Shown here piece after piece: positions 12,034 to 24,448 of a stretch of 64,000 nucleotides of DNA. Where the stretch lies: positions 3,931,787 to 3,995,786 of the forward strand of contig NC_031772.1 of assembly GCF_001522545.3 (NCBI RefSeq). Direction: 5' to 3'. Numbering within the stretch: position 1 is the stretch's first letter; each line of letters begins with the position of its first letter. Source of the stretch: Parus major (taxonomy: Eukaryota; Chordata; Aves; Passeriformes; Paridae). Both the position numbers and the translations under genes were made by a program. The notes beneath the pieces are model-generated. The model saw nothing but the letters and a program-made list of their open reading frames with translations, was not told the origin of the DNA and searched no databases.

Positions 12034-12189
12034 TGTTGGTGAGCAGGTGGTTCTGCTGCAGAGGGCTGAGCGGGTGTGCGCTCCCGAGGCTCGACTGCCC
12101 TGACAGCGTGGGGTGACCAATGCTGTGCTGGGATCCCGTCGTGATGGGAGACTGGAGCTTGTCTTTGTCCCAGGAGGATTCACTCCCAC
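12034..12189 (-). CDS. DACH2: DACH2 internal exon B (linker segment, GGSESSWDKDKLQSP...LLTN)
   Basis: This internal exon of 156 bp has phase 1 at both ends. The acceptor at 12190-12191 follows tttgttttgccctgttttgcag and the donor is A|GTACGT at 12032-12033. The split codon G|GT joins exon A to give NSNAGGSESSWDKDK. The split codon A|GG joins exon C to give LLTNRIDLPF. Both joins match the dachshund family, which confirms the boundaries. The product is a low-complexity Ser/Gly/His/Gln-rich linker with two conserved anchors, SWDKDK at the start and PLQQNHLLTN at the end. The middle (about residues 16-40 of the exon) looks more variable than the anchors compared with what I remember of mammalian sequences. 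No catalytic or membrane feature is present. A longer minus-strand reading frame runs into the intron on both sides but is not coding beyond the splice sites. Confidence 0.93.
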
Positions 12190-15100
12190 CTGCAAAACAG
12201 GGCAAAACAAACCATGAGTGCCATGCGCCTTTATTTAGAGGTATTTTGCTTGGCTAGCAATGAGCCAACACTCCTTACGACAGCTGAGCACCTGGCACAG
12301 GCACAGCACCTGCAACCTGCACCTGAATTTTTTCAAGAATTAAATTAATAAATAAGTATCAAGCAAAAAATTATTTTTAGACACTTTCAGCATCACCTAC
12401 TTTCAAAACATTGGTTTGTGGAACCAGGAAAAGCTAAATGTCTGAGGATGAAATCATCAGTCATGATTAAGTGAATTATCAGAGTGGGAACATCTGAGAG
12501 GCTGAATCACCGTCCCCTGCTATCACAGGACATGGGGCCACCATGCCAGAGACACATCTGAGCCCACCCTTGTGCTCTGTCACTCCTGGAGGCACTTGGC
12601 CATTCCCTCCCTCCAGTGGCACCACATTCCAGCTGGAATTCAGCCCTGAAGATCTTACTACAGTTTATCCTCGAGCTTGGTTATCTTTGAGCTTCAGCAG
12701 CTCCCCCTCCACTGCTGGGGAGATGCCCCTCGTTGAACCCTGCACTTTGTGGGTTAAATGAGCACAGGCTGTGCTTGGAAATCATCAATATTCAGGAATT
12801 TCAACTTAGGAGTCCAGATATCTATTATGCATAGTAATTACTGTCTACAACAAACACAAAGTCTAGAAAACTGAGCGCTCAAATCTCTGCCTGGTCTTCT
12901 GCAGCAATTTTACAGACTGTAGGTTTTTCACTACTACACGCTCGAATAACAAATTCCTTTTAAACAGCAGGTTAAGTAGACCATGTCAGAGAATTCCAAA
13001 ATACATCTGGTGCACAAAACAGAACACCTAAAAAAAAGTTAGACTGAACATTTCTAGAGTTAAACGGTATTTTGAGATCACTCCCCTCTCAGGTACAGCC
13101 CACACTGTCACTTAGATTACAGATTGTTAGAAAAACATGTAACTGTAGTATTGATTTTGTTTTGAATTTATGAACAAGGATCTCAATTAGAATAAGTAAA
13201 TAGATTACTGGAGTGCAGCAGATAGAGGCAGCAAGCAAAAAACCATTTTAATTGAATATGAAAGTAACAGAGAAATTCCATTCTTTGTGACAACACTTGG
13301 CTAATAAACATGATTAATACTGCTAAATGCAAAAGTTTGAAAGATCAGTGATTGAGAAAAAAAGGAAAACACTCCATCATTTTAGCACTATGTCCAAGTA
13401 TGAATTACCCTCCTATAAAAGAGTTGTAATTTGGAAAATGATGAGTAATACACTGACAAAGAAAGATACACTAAGTTATGCCATGTGATATAATATAGCA
13501 TAGCGTAGTGCAGTAATTAAAACTACTACAGTTGACGCTGTGTCAGCATCTTTGTTATTTAATATACTGTATATCAGCTCTTTCAAATAACATTAGACTG
13601 CTATTTAGGGTGGAAGTTGTTCACTTTGCTACTGTGAATTTGGGGTGGTATTATTTAGTGTGTTTCAAAAGTTAAATGTGCAGTTTATGAATGACTTTCG
13701 GAGGAAATGTCAATTTTAACAAGAGTTTTAATTTTCTCCATATGCTTTTTTAACAAATACAAAATTTACACTCTATTCTTCCTCAAAAACCACACATACT
13801 TTTCCATGAATTTTCTGCTTAGGAACAGATTTTATAGCTGTAACTTCACGTATCAAGGCACTGGCCACAAAAATTGGACCAAAGGTAGTTTTTTGGGATT
13901 TCTGAATTAGAAGAAAAAAAGTGAGTCTTCATCTGAAAGTTTTTCCTCTGCCCTGGGTAGTTCCAGCCCTAGGCACAAATGGTCTAAACTCAGCTCATTT
14001 AGTTAATTCTGGAAGTTTCTCTTGCCTCTCTCTCGTGGCTCTGAGGCTGCAGAGCCCCAGCAGTTCTCTGAGCCCAGCTCTACAACTGCTGCACATTCCA
14101 GAGGAAAATTCCATTATTTCCAATTTAAAGATGGAGAATTGTCCTGTGAAGAAAAGCTACTTGCTTAAGGAAACCTAGGAAATCTGCAATGGAAGGGGGA
14201 ACTGAATTTAAATTATGTCACAGAGTCCAAATCACTGGACCAGTTCTCCTTACAGATGGGGACAACAATAACTTTTTCCCTCTGCAAATTTCACTTGTAA
14301 ATCTGCTCCAGTATTCAGTGCCAGCAGCACAAGAATAAATTGCAATACACTTATCTCTACAGACCATTCCTGTATTCTTATGTTCCCTATCACTTCTCCT
14401 TAGAGAAAGAAAAAAATACAGCTGAGTGTCCAATGTATAATAAAAGTGGATGTTAAATGAAATGCATCCTTAGGCTGCAGTATCCCACAGATAACAGCTC
14501 CATCTCTCCATCTGGACTGCACTGCCTACTGTAGCAGGAAGTCTCTTAGAAATAAAATAATAATTAGAAGATTTCTTACCTAGAACTGCTCAGGTGTGAA
14601 GTGTTTTGTAAGGGCAGCACCAGGTGGGAAAGCTCAGGGGCTGAATTAGGAAGCTCCTGTTAAACCAGGGAGGAAACTGAACTGGAAATTCAGTCCTGCT
14701 CCTGTGCCCTACACCACTGACACCTTGGGTTCATCCTACCCACAGCCCCTCTGCACAGCTAAAAAAGAACCATTTTAAAAGAAAATTTGCATTCTTCCCT
14801 GGAGTATCCATGTCCATAGGGTAAGAAAAAGATTACATACAAATTTACAGCGAGCCAGAAGCAGATTCACAGTAAAAGCCAAGTATGTAACATGCAAACC
14901 TGTGCTGATACACTCAGTCCTTTAAATGCCATGCAACACTCAAAAAAAGGTATTTATTTTTGAGCATACAATTTTCTTATTTGGTAACACAGTTGTCAGC
15001 ATGTTTCATCAGCAAATACATATCTGACATGCAACATACCAATGTGTATTTTCAAATTCTTTGTTGCCATAACAATTAGAAGTGAATACATCCATAAAAA

Positions 15101-15283
15101 CTGAATACTTCTTAGTGCTTCAAATTCAAATTTAACCTTTTTTTTTATTATTTTTTTAACCATCTGATTTTTCAGATTTCTGTTCATCACCATTTTTTTG
15201 TCCAAACAGGTCCATGAGGCAAAGATATCACATTCTGATTTTTTTTTAATTTTCAATCCTGTCTTTTGTATGATAAACTTATA

Positions 15284-15420
15284 GTAGATAGATATATTTT
15301 ATTATATATATGTGTGTGTAATTATATATTATATATAAATATATAGATATATTTATTATTATATATTTATTATTATATATTTATTGTATATTTTATTATA
15401 TATTATATTATAGATATACA
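15284..15420. repeat. AT-rich microsatellite (TA)n / (TTA)n with TG interruption
   Basis: About 135 bp composed almost only of A and T in TATA and TTATTA patterns, with a short TGTGTGTG and two GATA interruptions. Confidence 0.9.
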
Positions 15421-18400
15421 GAGATGTATTTTAAGTAATTTCTTTTAGGTATAAAAAAACAGAAGGGGAAAAATATATGGAAAAAAGAAAGAAAACATAC
15501 ACTCCTAAGAAAAATGGGATGATAGGAAACAGCAATGGGACCCATCTCTTATATGAAGGGAATTACAACTTTTTTTTTAATTTTGTATGAGAAAGACTAT
15601 TTAATTTTAAAATATTAGTAACTTGATACATGAGTGTCACGGGAATATTATTAGAACACCCAAAAAGTTATTTGTCAAAATGCCAATGCATCATTTATAG
15701 ACTTTACCAAAAGCTTTATGTTTGACACTTTTACCCACCTCATCTTCCCTCCATCAGAGAACATTGAAGGACTGAGAGGTGATTTTTATCTTGTGTGCAT
15801 TCTGGTGGATCTCATCCCAGAACAGGTTGTACTCAGCACTAGGAAAGGGGAAGAGAGCCCAGGACCTGCAGCCCCAGAGCTCCTGATTTCCTGACCATGA
15901 GAAAGGGGCAAGAGAAGCCTGGGCTGCCCCAGGCATGCAGCTCAGAGCCTGCAGCAGAGGTGAGGGACAAGCTCTGCTTCCAGAGGAGCAGCTAAAAGCA
16001 CAGGGTGGGTTAGAGAAAGGCCTGAGAGTCTGCATGTCCAGGGAAATGCAGCACAGGGACCACGTGAAGATGGGCTCCACCTGGATTTGGGCAGTTATTT
16101 ACTGTGTCAAAAATGAAGTCTGGTGTTTACCAGTCTGAACAGGGTATTTGAGAGATTAATTAGTGCATGAATTACACTCATGTGCAACTAAGCAGAAGCA
16201 GGAATCAGGTGAATTTAGGAGTTAAATCACAGGTACCATGAACAAACAGGGAAAATCAGCCCAAGCAATACAGTGACCTGCTGTCAGTGATGGACCCCCA
16301 CCACAGCCCCACTGGAAGGTGATTTACCATCACATACAGGTCTGTAAGCAAAGTGTTTGAGTTGCATTTTATTTATTTGAAGGAAGTACAAGTGATAAAC
16401 TCAGCTTCATTTTTTCTGAAAATGCTGCTAACTCACCCATCATTAACTTTAGGAATTCTTTAAGGCAACTCTTAAAGCTGAAAGTTTTCTACCAATAAGC
16501 CTCACTGTGCATTTCTATTCTTCAGAGCAAAACCCCAAAATCTGTTGTTTGGGGTTTTTTGGAGGTTTGTTGTTTTTGTTTTTGGTTTTAGGTATTGAAA
16601 GATCTCCAGAAAGTAATCACAGTTCAATTTGGTGACAGTTTCTTTTCATTTGGTTTCAAATTCATTTTATCAGCCTTAGATCTGTCTGGTTGAGCCAAAT
16701 GAAATCCTCTCTGTCAGAGCTACCTTCAAATTCCACAACCACACAGTTTCAATCTATGTCTGTCATTTTACTTTTCCTTGTGATACATTCCTGAAAAATT
16801 GAACTCCAATTGTAAAAAAGCAATAACATCTTCACTGGCCAATTTTATTCTCAAATTATTTTTAAACACATTTTTCATCCTGTTGGGCATATTAAGCATA
16901 ACAACAGCTGCAAAGAAAAAAGTATTCCATTTTTATAGCAATTGCATTGCTACTTCAGCACTGGAAATTCCAAAGTATTTCCCACCTCTAACTTTTGAGT
17001 GTCCAGCACATACAGGATCTTTGAAAATTTTTGGATTATATAGAACCAACACACGCCTTTTTGCCAGCATTCCTAATCCCTGTGCTTCCAGGCATTCCCA
17101 ACTATTTTACCAATATCCCAATCTCACCCTGATACTGGGAAAAATGGTCACTTTTTTGGCCTACACGAAATATCTTCTGCAAGAACATTTCAGCCTACAA
17201 CTTCGTGTCAACATTTTTGTGGTAGCAAGCGTTAAGTGTCCCAGGAAGACAAGATTAGATTGAGAACAATTTTTGTCAGAGTGGATAAGCTGAGGATCTC
17301 ACTGCAGGATGGTGAGGAAGAAATCACCAGGAGTCATTCCTGGTCAAGTGTCACTTCCCTGTCAGAAAACCATAAAACTGCTCTGGGTCAGGATTATGAC
17401 CCATTTAACCCCAAATTCTGTCCCTTGTATTGGCAGTAGATAATGTTATTTACAGAGGCCACACAAGTGTGGGCACTTTCTGTGGTCCTTTATTACTCCC
17501 GAATGAAATGCTTAACTTTAAAAATGGAAACTTGATTTTTAATCAGCCCCCAAAATCCTTACACCCATCTGAAAATCTAAATGGCAGATCTGCAATGCAT
17601 TTAAAGCTTTAATCCATGGATTTGTCTGCCTATGTGTATTTGGCTGGAACAACTTTTGGAGTGTACCCTACAAGAAAGCCATGAAAGTGTGTAGGGTAAG
17701 ATATTAAAACTCAAGAAATCCAGTGATGGCTTTACTGGGCTACTTCCAAAAACTTATCAAGTGGTTCAGCAGATGTAATTACTGCTTAGCCCTGCCAAGG
17801 CTTTGATATGTGCCCATTAATTCAGCAATTCCCAATCTGTCCATCAGTCAGTCATACTTAAAAAATATGTCTGTCAGGACTTAGGTGAAGTAATCTGTTG
17901 ATAATTACACAATAAGAAGGCATCAGAAATCTGAATATCATTTCTAAACTTTTTGAAAAGTCTTGATGACAGCAAAATCAAAGTTTATTTCACAGCAAAC
18001 AGGACATTGAAGGTAACTGGGAATATGTCAGAATATTTGACGCCAATTTAATTAAGAACAATTAATTCCAGGAAGATACTTTTTGAGAAGATAAAAGCAG
18101 AGTTGCAATATTTATCTAGGAACCTAACCATCCCTCCCAAACCATCAAGTGTTTCCTTTAAAGTGAACAAAGGAAGAAGGAGGTGGTAAATGGGGTGTGT
18201 TCTGAGGTTCCCACGTGCTGAGGGATGGTTGTGGTGCTGAAGCACAGCCCTGGCCAAGTCTCCTCAGTGCCAGGAACCTTGGCAGGTGTGACTGTGCTTC
18301 CTGGGCCTTTCCAGCCAAAACAACATCTCACCATTACAGCCAGGTGCTCGGTGTCCAAGGCTGTGAACAGCAGGAAAACTGCTCTCCTTCTCACAGCAGA

Positions 18401-19945
18401 CAGAGCCATCCATCCCTGCAAGCTGTATCCACAAAAACACTCCTGAAACAGAACCATTTTCTACTGTTTTCTGTGAGCAGAGCAGAGGAGGAACCGGCTG
18501 CATCAACTGAACTTCAGCATCACCTTCAGTACCTACAGCTGAACTCCAACCAAACACACCCCCCTGATTCAGCTTCCACAACCACAGCACCCTGTGAAGT
18601 TACATTTAACAAGATGAAACATCAGATTTACAGAAATTTAGACATAAACTCTTGTAACAATTGTCACTAGAATGCACTGGAACTCACAAGCACCTCTCAG
18701 AGTTAGATACCTGTGCCTGCACTGTATGAAAAAGCACCTGGTGTTATTTGAAGGTGTGTTTTCAGAGGGTTAACTTGGCATTTGTTGTCTTCCTCTGACA
18801 TCTCCTAGTTCTTGTAGCAGATTAAATATTAAGTTATAAAACTCTATTCAGTTTCTTCTATAGAACGTGAAGTATGTTTATTGCTAACATTTTTAGTAAC
18901 AACTGTGTGACTTTACTACTATTTATTTTTCTGTACAAAGATAAGAATGATGTACTAGAACATAGAATCTATTCTGGTTTAGGACCATCAACAAAAAACC
19001 TGCTTTCTACTGCAGGACCACAGCCTGCCCTCAGAAACACATTCATTTCACAGAGAGAAAGAAGGTCAAAATTCTGGTCTGTCATGTTTTTATTACTGTT
19101 GATGATGCACAAGCCAGAAATAAAACAGCTTAACTTTCAGATCTTGAACACAGTATGCAGGGCTGCCTGCCAGAAAGGATAAAACATACATCCTTCTAAA
19201 CTCCACTGCTGCAGCCACCAGCAAGCAGGGAACCAGGATTTGTATTCCAGTGATGAGAATCACCCATACCCTCACTCACCCCAATTTACAATTTTCTGCC
19301 TTTTTTAAAATTACTTAATATTTCCCCATATTTAACAACTTACTGAAAGAACCACTGAGATACATGTACTGTGTGTTTTTGCCATGACTGACTAGGAAGA
19401 TAGCTTAGTTTGATTCTAAGAGGCTTTGAGAATATCTCGACATCCTCGGCAGACAGGTAACTACAAAATCAGGTTATGTGAGCTTCAACAATTCATCATT
19501 TATTATTTCTTTGAAATAATTATTTAGAACAGTTCAAGTTACAGATGGCAATCTGCTGAGTTAATCTGCAGTAACATAAATGGATCATGTATTTATAATA
19601 TTTTCAAGATCTCCTCATACTAAGAGAACTCTGTATAATACAAAATATGGCTTGAAAGAATTAAATAAAATCTGTGGTCTTAATACACACCTGGAGTCTT
19701 CCAAACCTCCAGCATCTGTGCCAAATTGAGTGGAGATGTTACCAGAGAATGAGAGGCTGCTAAGGGATGCCCAAGACACTTTTATACAGAAGGTTTCTAG
19801 TGAGGTTTAGTGCCACAGCCCAGGTTGCACAAAGGGTCAGAGACTGCAGCCCTGTGACCCAGGGTGTGTCAGGGTGGGAGCTCAGGCCAGTACACATTCA
19901 TCCTGAAGTGTTTCTTACACCTGGGAGCTGATCCCTTGCAGAAAA

Positions 19946-19984
19946 TACTACTGACTTCCAAAAAACTACTGACTTCCAAAAAAC
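19946..19984. repeat. Short tandem duplication (18 bp x 2)
   Basis: ACTACTGACTTCCAAAAA occurs twice back to back. Confidence 0.85.
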
Positions 19985-22436
19985 CGAGAGTGCTGCCAAA
20001 ACCAGGAGAGCCTGTGAGTAAACCCAATTCACAGAAAAGGTCAGCAGGGACATCTACTGTGTTTCACTTAATACCAGCCTAAAAATAACACACAAAAGCC
20101 CCTGGAACTAAATTAGCAGCCAACTTTGTACTTCCTTTCACAACCACTTTCATTTGTGCTCACAGTAATATCTGAACAGATTCCTACTACAGCTCTTGGA
20201 TATCTCACATATTCCATCCATCTTTGTGTTTCAGAACATTTTTCTCCTCCTGCAAGCTTAGCCACTGGGTATTCCCATCACCTCTAGAATAATTCTCCTC
20301 CAGGAATACCACTGGGAGTTTAGCATTAGCTTCTCCAAGGAGCAGGATCAAACCCCTAGAACTGACCAACAACGTCAAATAAACCTTCCTGAACTTGTTA
20401 TTGTATAAAGGATACTCTATGTCTTCAAACTAGAATTTCTTTTTGAGCTATACAAACCAATAAATAACAACTACCATCAGAAGAAACATAGTTAAAATGT
20501 TGATATTAAAAGCAGATAAAGTGAAACTCTTTCTTAAGAAGAGAAAATGAGAGGCTTCTGCAACAAAACAGAATAGCACAGTGCCAAGCTGAACTTAACT
20601 AAGCTTGAGGTTTTGGACAGGATTCATTTCTGCTTGTGGTATAAGTATGCACCACCTTGATTATCATTTAAAAAAATATTGACAGCTTGCCTTCTCATAC
20701 CAATGCCTGGTAACAAATTCCAAATGTTTTGTCACATTTCTTGTGAGCAATGCCATCTGCCAGAGGTGGCATTTCATGGCTGTTTACCCTGACTCCCTCC
20801 AAGAATTCATCTGCCACTATCTAATGCTGCCTGAATAAAGGGGATTAAGACTCTGATGCAACAGAGACTATTGATAATTTGGTATAATTGGGAAGAAATG
20901 AAGATAAATGAGGTTGAGGATGGAGAGGCAATTAGTTGAGCTGCCTGTACAGCTGTGTTCTCGGCCTGGCTCCCCTGGCCTTTTCTTTGGTGAGGTATGT
21001 GCAAATTAAACATAATGACAAATACACTCTTCCCAAAGCTCTTTAGTTTGCAAAGCTTGAAGATCTGTTTTTCACTTCTGAGATTCTGTGTAAAGAAAAA
21101 AGAAAGGACAGAGGATCACACTCTCTGCTGAGGTTTTTAAAGAGATGCACTTTGTCCCAACACACCTATGGCTCAGTACCTGTGGTTCCAGCTCAGCATT
21201 CCCAGTGTCCAAAGCCCAGAGCTTTATCCAAAAGGTGAAGGATTTTTGTTCCCTCGGTGCCACAGCCAGCCTTGGTCACTCCACAGCTCCAGATGTCTCT
21301 GCTACCTCTGTGCTGCCAATATCCTCTACCCATGGCACTGGTCAAACCATGATCCCCCTAAAGCCAAGCCCCACACTTTGCAGCTGAACCTCCACTTCAT
21401 AAATTATACCAGCTTTTAAAAATACTGGTCAAAAAACCTTTGGAACTTCTAAAATACACGTTTTACTCTACAAAACATAGTGGAAGTGGTAGGAATTTTT
21501 AGTCATAATACAAAGACAGCTACCCAGATAAAAACCTTAGTTCTAAGCTCCATTATTCAGGTGAGGCCAAGTAATCAAGCTTGAGTATCTTGAAAGATAT
21601 TTAAATTTCAAGTGGACATGGTCAGACTACAAACCTCCAAATTAGAGGACACAAATCTGCAGTCTGATTTGCAGTTCTCATTTCAAATTTACTGAGATCC
21701 ATTCATACATATACATGTAGAAATGCCCCCATATGGGGTTGAACATAAATGTAAAGTAACACACATTTGCCACAAGAAATGGCACTACACGTTTCACATA
21801 AAATTCTAACAGTTTTTCAGAAATGCCAAATAATGCAAGATCCCTTTCAGAAAGAAATGCAATATTTGCAGAGGCAGCTTTGGTTTGCAGACATGTTTTC
21901 CCAACCACCCAGCACATGTTAATTTTCAGATTTCACATACAGGTGATTCTATCTGAATTAAACGAAAGACTTCATAAAACTGCACTTTTTTTGTCTGCAT
22001 CCATACAGTCATCAGTTATTTTAAAAAAGTATTTTATGGATTACTCAAAAAATTCTCCTTAGGTAGAGATAAAAGCCCAGTTTCAATGCACAGAAGAGAT
22101 TTTAGAAGCCAAATGTTACATATCTTAAAAGAATAGCAATTTAGTAGATTTACTTTGTAATGAATTTTCAACATAGCTGCTTTTTATTATACAATACAAA
22201 GAGCACATGGCTTTCTGTAAATTCTCAAAGTTAAAATCACTTGAAATTATCTTTTTTCAAATCACAGATATCCCACATAATATCCTACAAATACAGTGAT
22301 TTTTTTGCACATAAATAACCTTGCTCAATCTCAACACTCTTCTCTTCCCCACTACCTGGAGGTCAACCAACATTTCAGTTTTACTCTATCTAATGTACTT
22401 TTTCATTTTGGATTAGATTTCTACAAAAGCCAAAAA

Positions 22437-22876
22437 NNNNNNNNNNNNNNNNNNNNNNNNNNNNNNNNNNNNNNNNNNNNNNNNNNNNNNNNNNNNNNNN
22501 NNNNNNNNNNNNNNNNNNNNNNNNNNNNNNNNNNNNNNNNNNNNNNNNNNNNNNNNNNNNNNNNNNNNNNNNNNNNNNNNNNNNNNNNNNNNNNNNNNNN
22601 NNNNNNNNNNNNNNNNNNNNNNNNNNNNNNNNNNNNNNNNNNNNNNNNNNNNNNNNNNNNNNNNNNNNNNNNNNNNNNNNNNNNNNNNNNNNNNNNNNNN
22701 NNNNNNNNNNNNNNNNNNNNNNNNNNNNNNNNNNNNNNNNNNNNNNNNNNNNNNNNNNNNNNNNNNNNNNNNNNNNNNNNNNNNNNNNNNNNNNNNNNNN
22801 NNNNNNNNNNNNNNNNNNNNNNNNNNNNNNNNNNNNNNNNNNNNNNNNNNNNNNNNNNNNNNNNNNNNNNNNNNNN
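22437..22876. other. Assembly gap (440 N)
   Basis: A run of N inside the A-B intron. The sequence on either side shows no obvious tandem repeat, so the cause cannot be told. Any long frame crossing it is an artefact. Confidence 1.
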
Positions 22877-23292
22877 GGGAAATAAACCCATGAAAATTTG
22901 ACACCCGCATGAACAGGACAAAAAGCTAGCAACAAAATAATTCCATTTTCCACGTTCATTTTGCTTTGTTTTCCCACTTCCACATTAAGACAATGCTCCA
23001 AGTCCCTCTTCTTCCTCTGTTTCTCACAGCCCTTGCTCACAGGTGGGTGCTCATTCTCTCTACATCCAAATGCTCTCCTCAAATCATAAAAAGTGACAGA
23101 CTCACGGTGACTGGAAGGGATTAGGGGAAGCTGTTCCTAAGAAAATACCCTGTATTTTTATACAATCCCTTCTCACTGCTGTTCAAATGCCTCTGTGATT
23201 AACAATGGGGCTAAATATGAGTTCTGCTCTGCCTCTTCTCAGTTCTGAAAATCAGAATCACCCAATTTGAGGCATCAAATCAGACAACACCA

Positions 23293-23350
23293 ATTTGACT
23301 CAATGATCTTGGAGGTCTTCTTCAACAATGATGGTTTTTTGATTCTACAG
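23293..23350 (+). mobile_element. CR1 LINE tail remnant
   Basis: The segment GACTCAATGATCTTGGAGGT followed by CTTCTTCAACAATGATGG and ending TGATTCTACAG resembles the extreme 3' end of a CR1 element (GATGATCTTGGAGGTC...CCAAC...GATTCTATG). It is short and diverged. A chance match is unlikely but not excluded. Confidence 0.6.
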
Positions 23351-23583
23351 GTATAAGAGAAAATAAACAATACACAACAGCCTTTTGACTGCTGGAGTTT
23401 CTTCTTGATTTCTTTGTCCCCTGCTTTTAAGTGATTGCTCATTTTCCCATTTTTAATGGTACCTGCACCAATATTAAATTATATTTATAAGCTAAACCAA
23501 GAACTTTATTACAAAGGTAACTGTAATTTCTCAAACACAAAGCCAGAACAGAAAAAGAACTAACTGAAGAAGTATTTCTGCAA

Positions 23584-23630
23584 TTTGCAGATGATTAAAT
23601 TTTGAAGGTGAGATGCAGCAACCATTTATT
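23584..23630 (+). repeat. Local direct duplication, copy 1
   Basis: Carries TTTGCAGATGATTAAATTTTGAAGGTGAGATG followed by CAGCAACCATTTATT. A 27-bp core is identical to a segment at 24396-24422. Confidence 0.8.
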
Positions 23631-24010
23631 AAGTTGACTTGAAGAGCTGCAATTTGTGGTGTTTGCCCAGAAGAGCCAGCACAGAGCCATAACTGATGAT
23701 CAGGGATAATAGCCACGGATTTCAGCACATTTCCAGAGCTCCCTGCTATATGCTGAGAACAACAATATCAAAAGGTTCCTCTCCCCAGCACTGCTGGTGT
23801 CAAGGTTAATGAACTAAAACTTGTTAAATTGATATTACCAAACTAATGACTTTTTTATAGGATACTGCATGGATTTTGACACACAGGCTAATGTGGAATA
23901 TTGCTGGTCTTAATTGAATTAGAAGTTATTGCATGTATACAATTAAGATACCTAAAAATGGGGGAGCTGTGACCACACTGTTCTCACATACCCCATGTGC
24001 TCCAAATAAT

Positions 24011-24197
24011 ATAGAAATACAGAATCCCAGACTGGCTGGGGTTGGAATGGACCATAAACCCAACATAAATCCATAAATCCAGCCCCATCCCTGCCATGGG
24101 CAGGGACACCTTACACTATCCCAGGTTGTTCCCAGCCCCATCCTACCTGGCCTTGGGGACTTCCAGGGATGGGGAGTTCACTTCTCTGGGCAACTTC
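24011..24197 (-). mobile_element. CR1 LINE 3'-end fragment
   Basis: Plus-strand reading shows ATACAGAATCCCAGACTGGC, TGGGGTTGGAATGGACC, CCATCCCTGCCATGGGCAGG, GACACCTTACACTATCCCAG, CCTGGCCTTGGGGACTTCCA and TTCTCTGGGCAACTT. That is the reverse complement of the CR1 3' region, with its 3' end at the low coordinate. A short duplicated AT-rich segment (CATAAACCCAACATAAATCC) interrupts the usual consensus. Confidence 0.9.
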
Positions 24198-24390
24198 AAA
24201 CTTTTAAATATTAAATTATTTAAATAATACAAAGATTATTTAAAAATATTTTACATCAACCATACCAAGCATTAAGGAACAGAAAAAAACAAATGCCTGG
24301 AGTCTCCATTCAAAATAGATGAGCGAACAACAGGAAAAAAAATTAATGAATCATATTAAAAAGCAAGGAGCTTATGAAAAATAAATTGCA

Positions 24391-24448
24391 TTTGTAGATG
24401 ATTAAATTTTGAAGGTGAGATGTTGTATAACGGCACCAACCATTTATT
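24391..24448 (+). repeat. Local direct duplication, copy 2
   Basis: Shares the TTTG(C/T)AGATGATTAAATTT and GAAGGTGAGATG core with copy 1, then has about 11 extra bases (TTGTATAACGG) before CACCAACCATTTATT. GCCATAACTG recurs downstream of both copies, so the original duplicated block was probably longer and has since diverged. Confidence 0.8.

Noticed and set aside
15754..16080. Minus-strand 108-codon frame rich in Ser, Cys and Pro
   Set aside because: No domain or homology is recognised. It does not have matching splice sites for dachshund and is likely an unnamed GC-richer repeat or chance.
16799..17263. Plus-strand 154-codon frame
   Set aside because: It is the longest gap-free and repeat-free frame, but its composition (Leu/Phe/Ser/Asn/Lys-rich from AT-rich DNA) and lack of any recognisable domain make it a chance frame.
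22296..23082. Long open frames across the first N run
   Set aside because: Ns were translated as unknown residues, so the frame length is an artefact of the gap.
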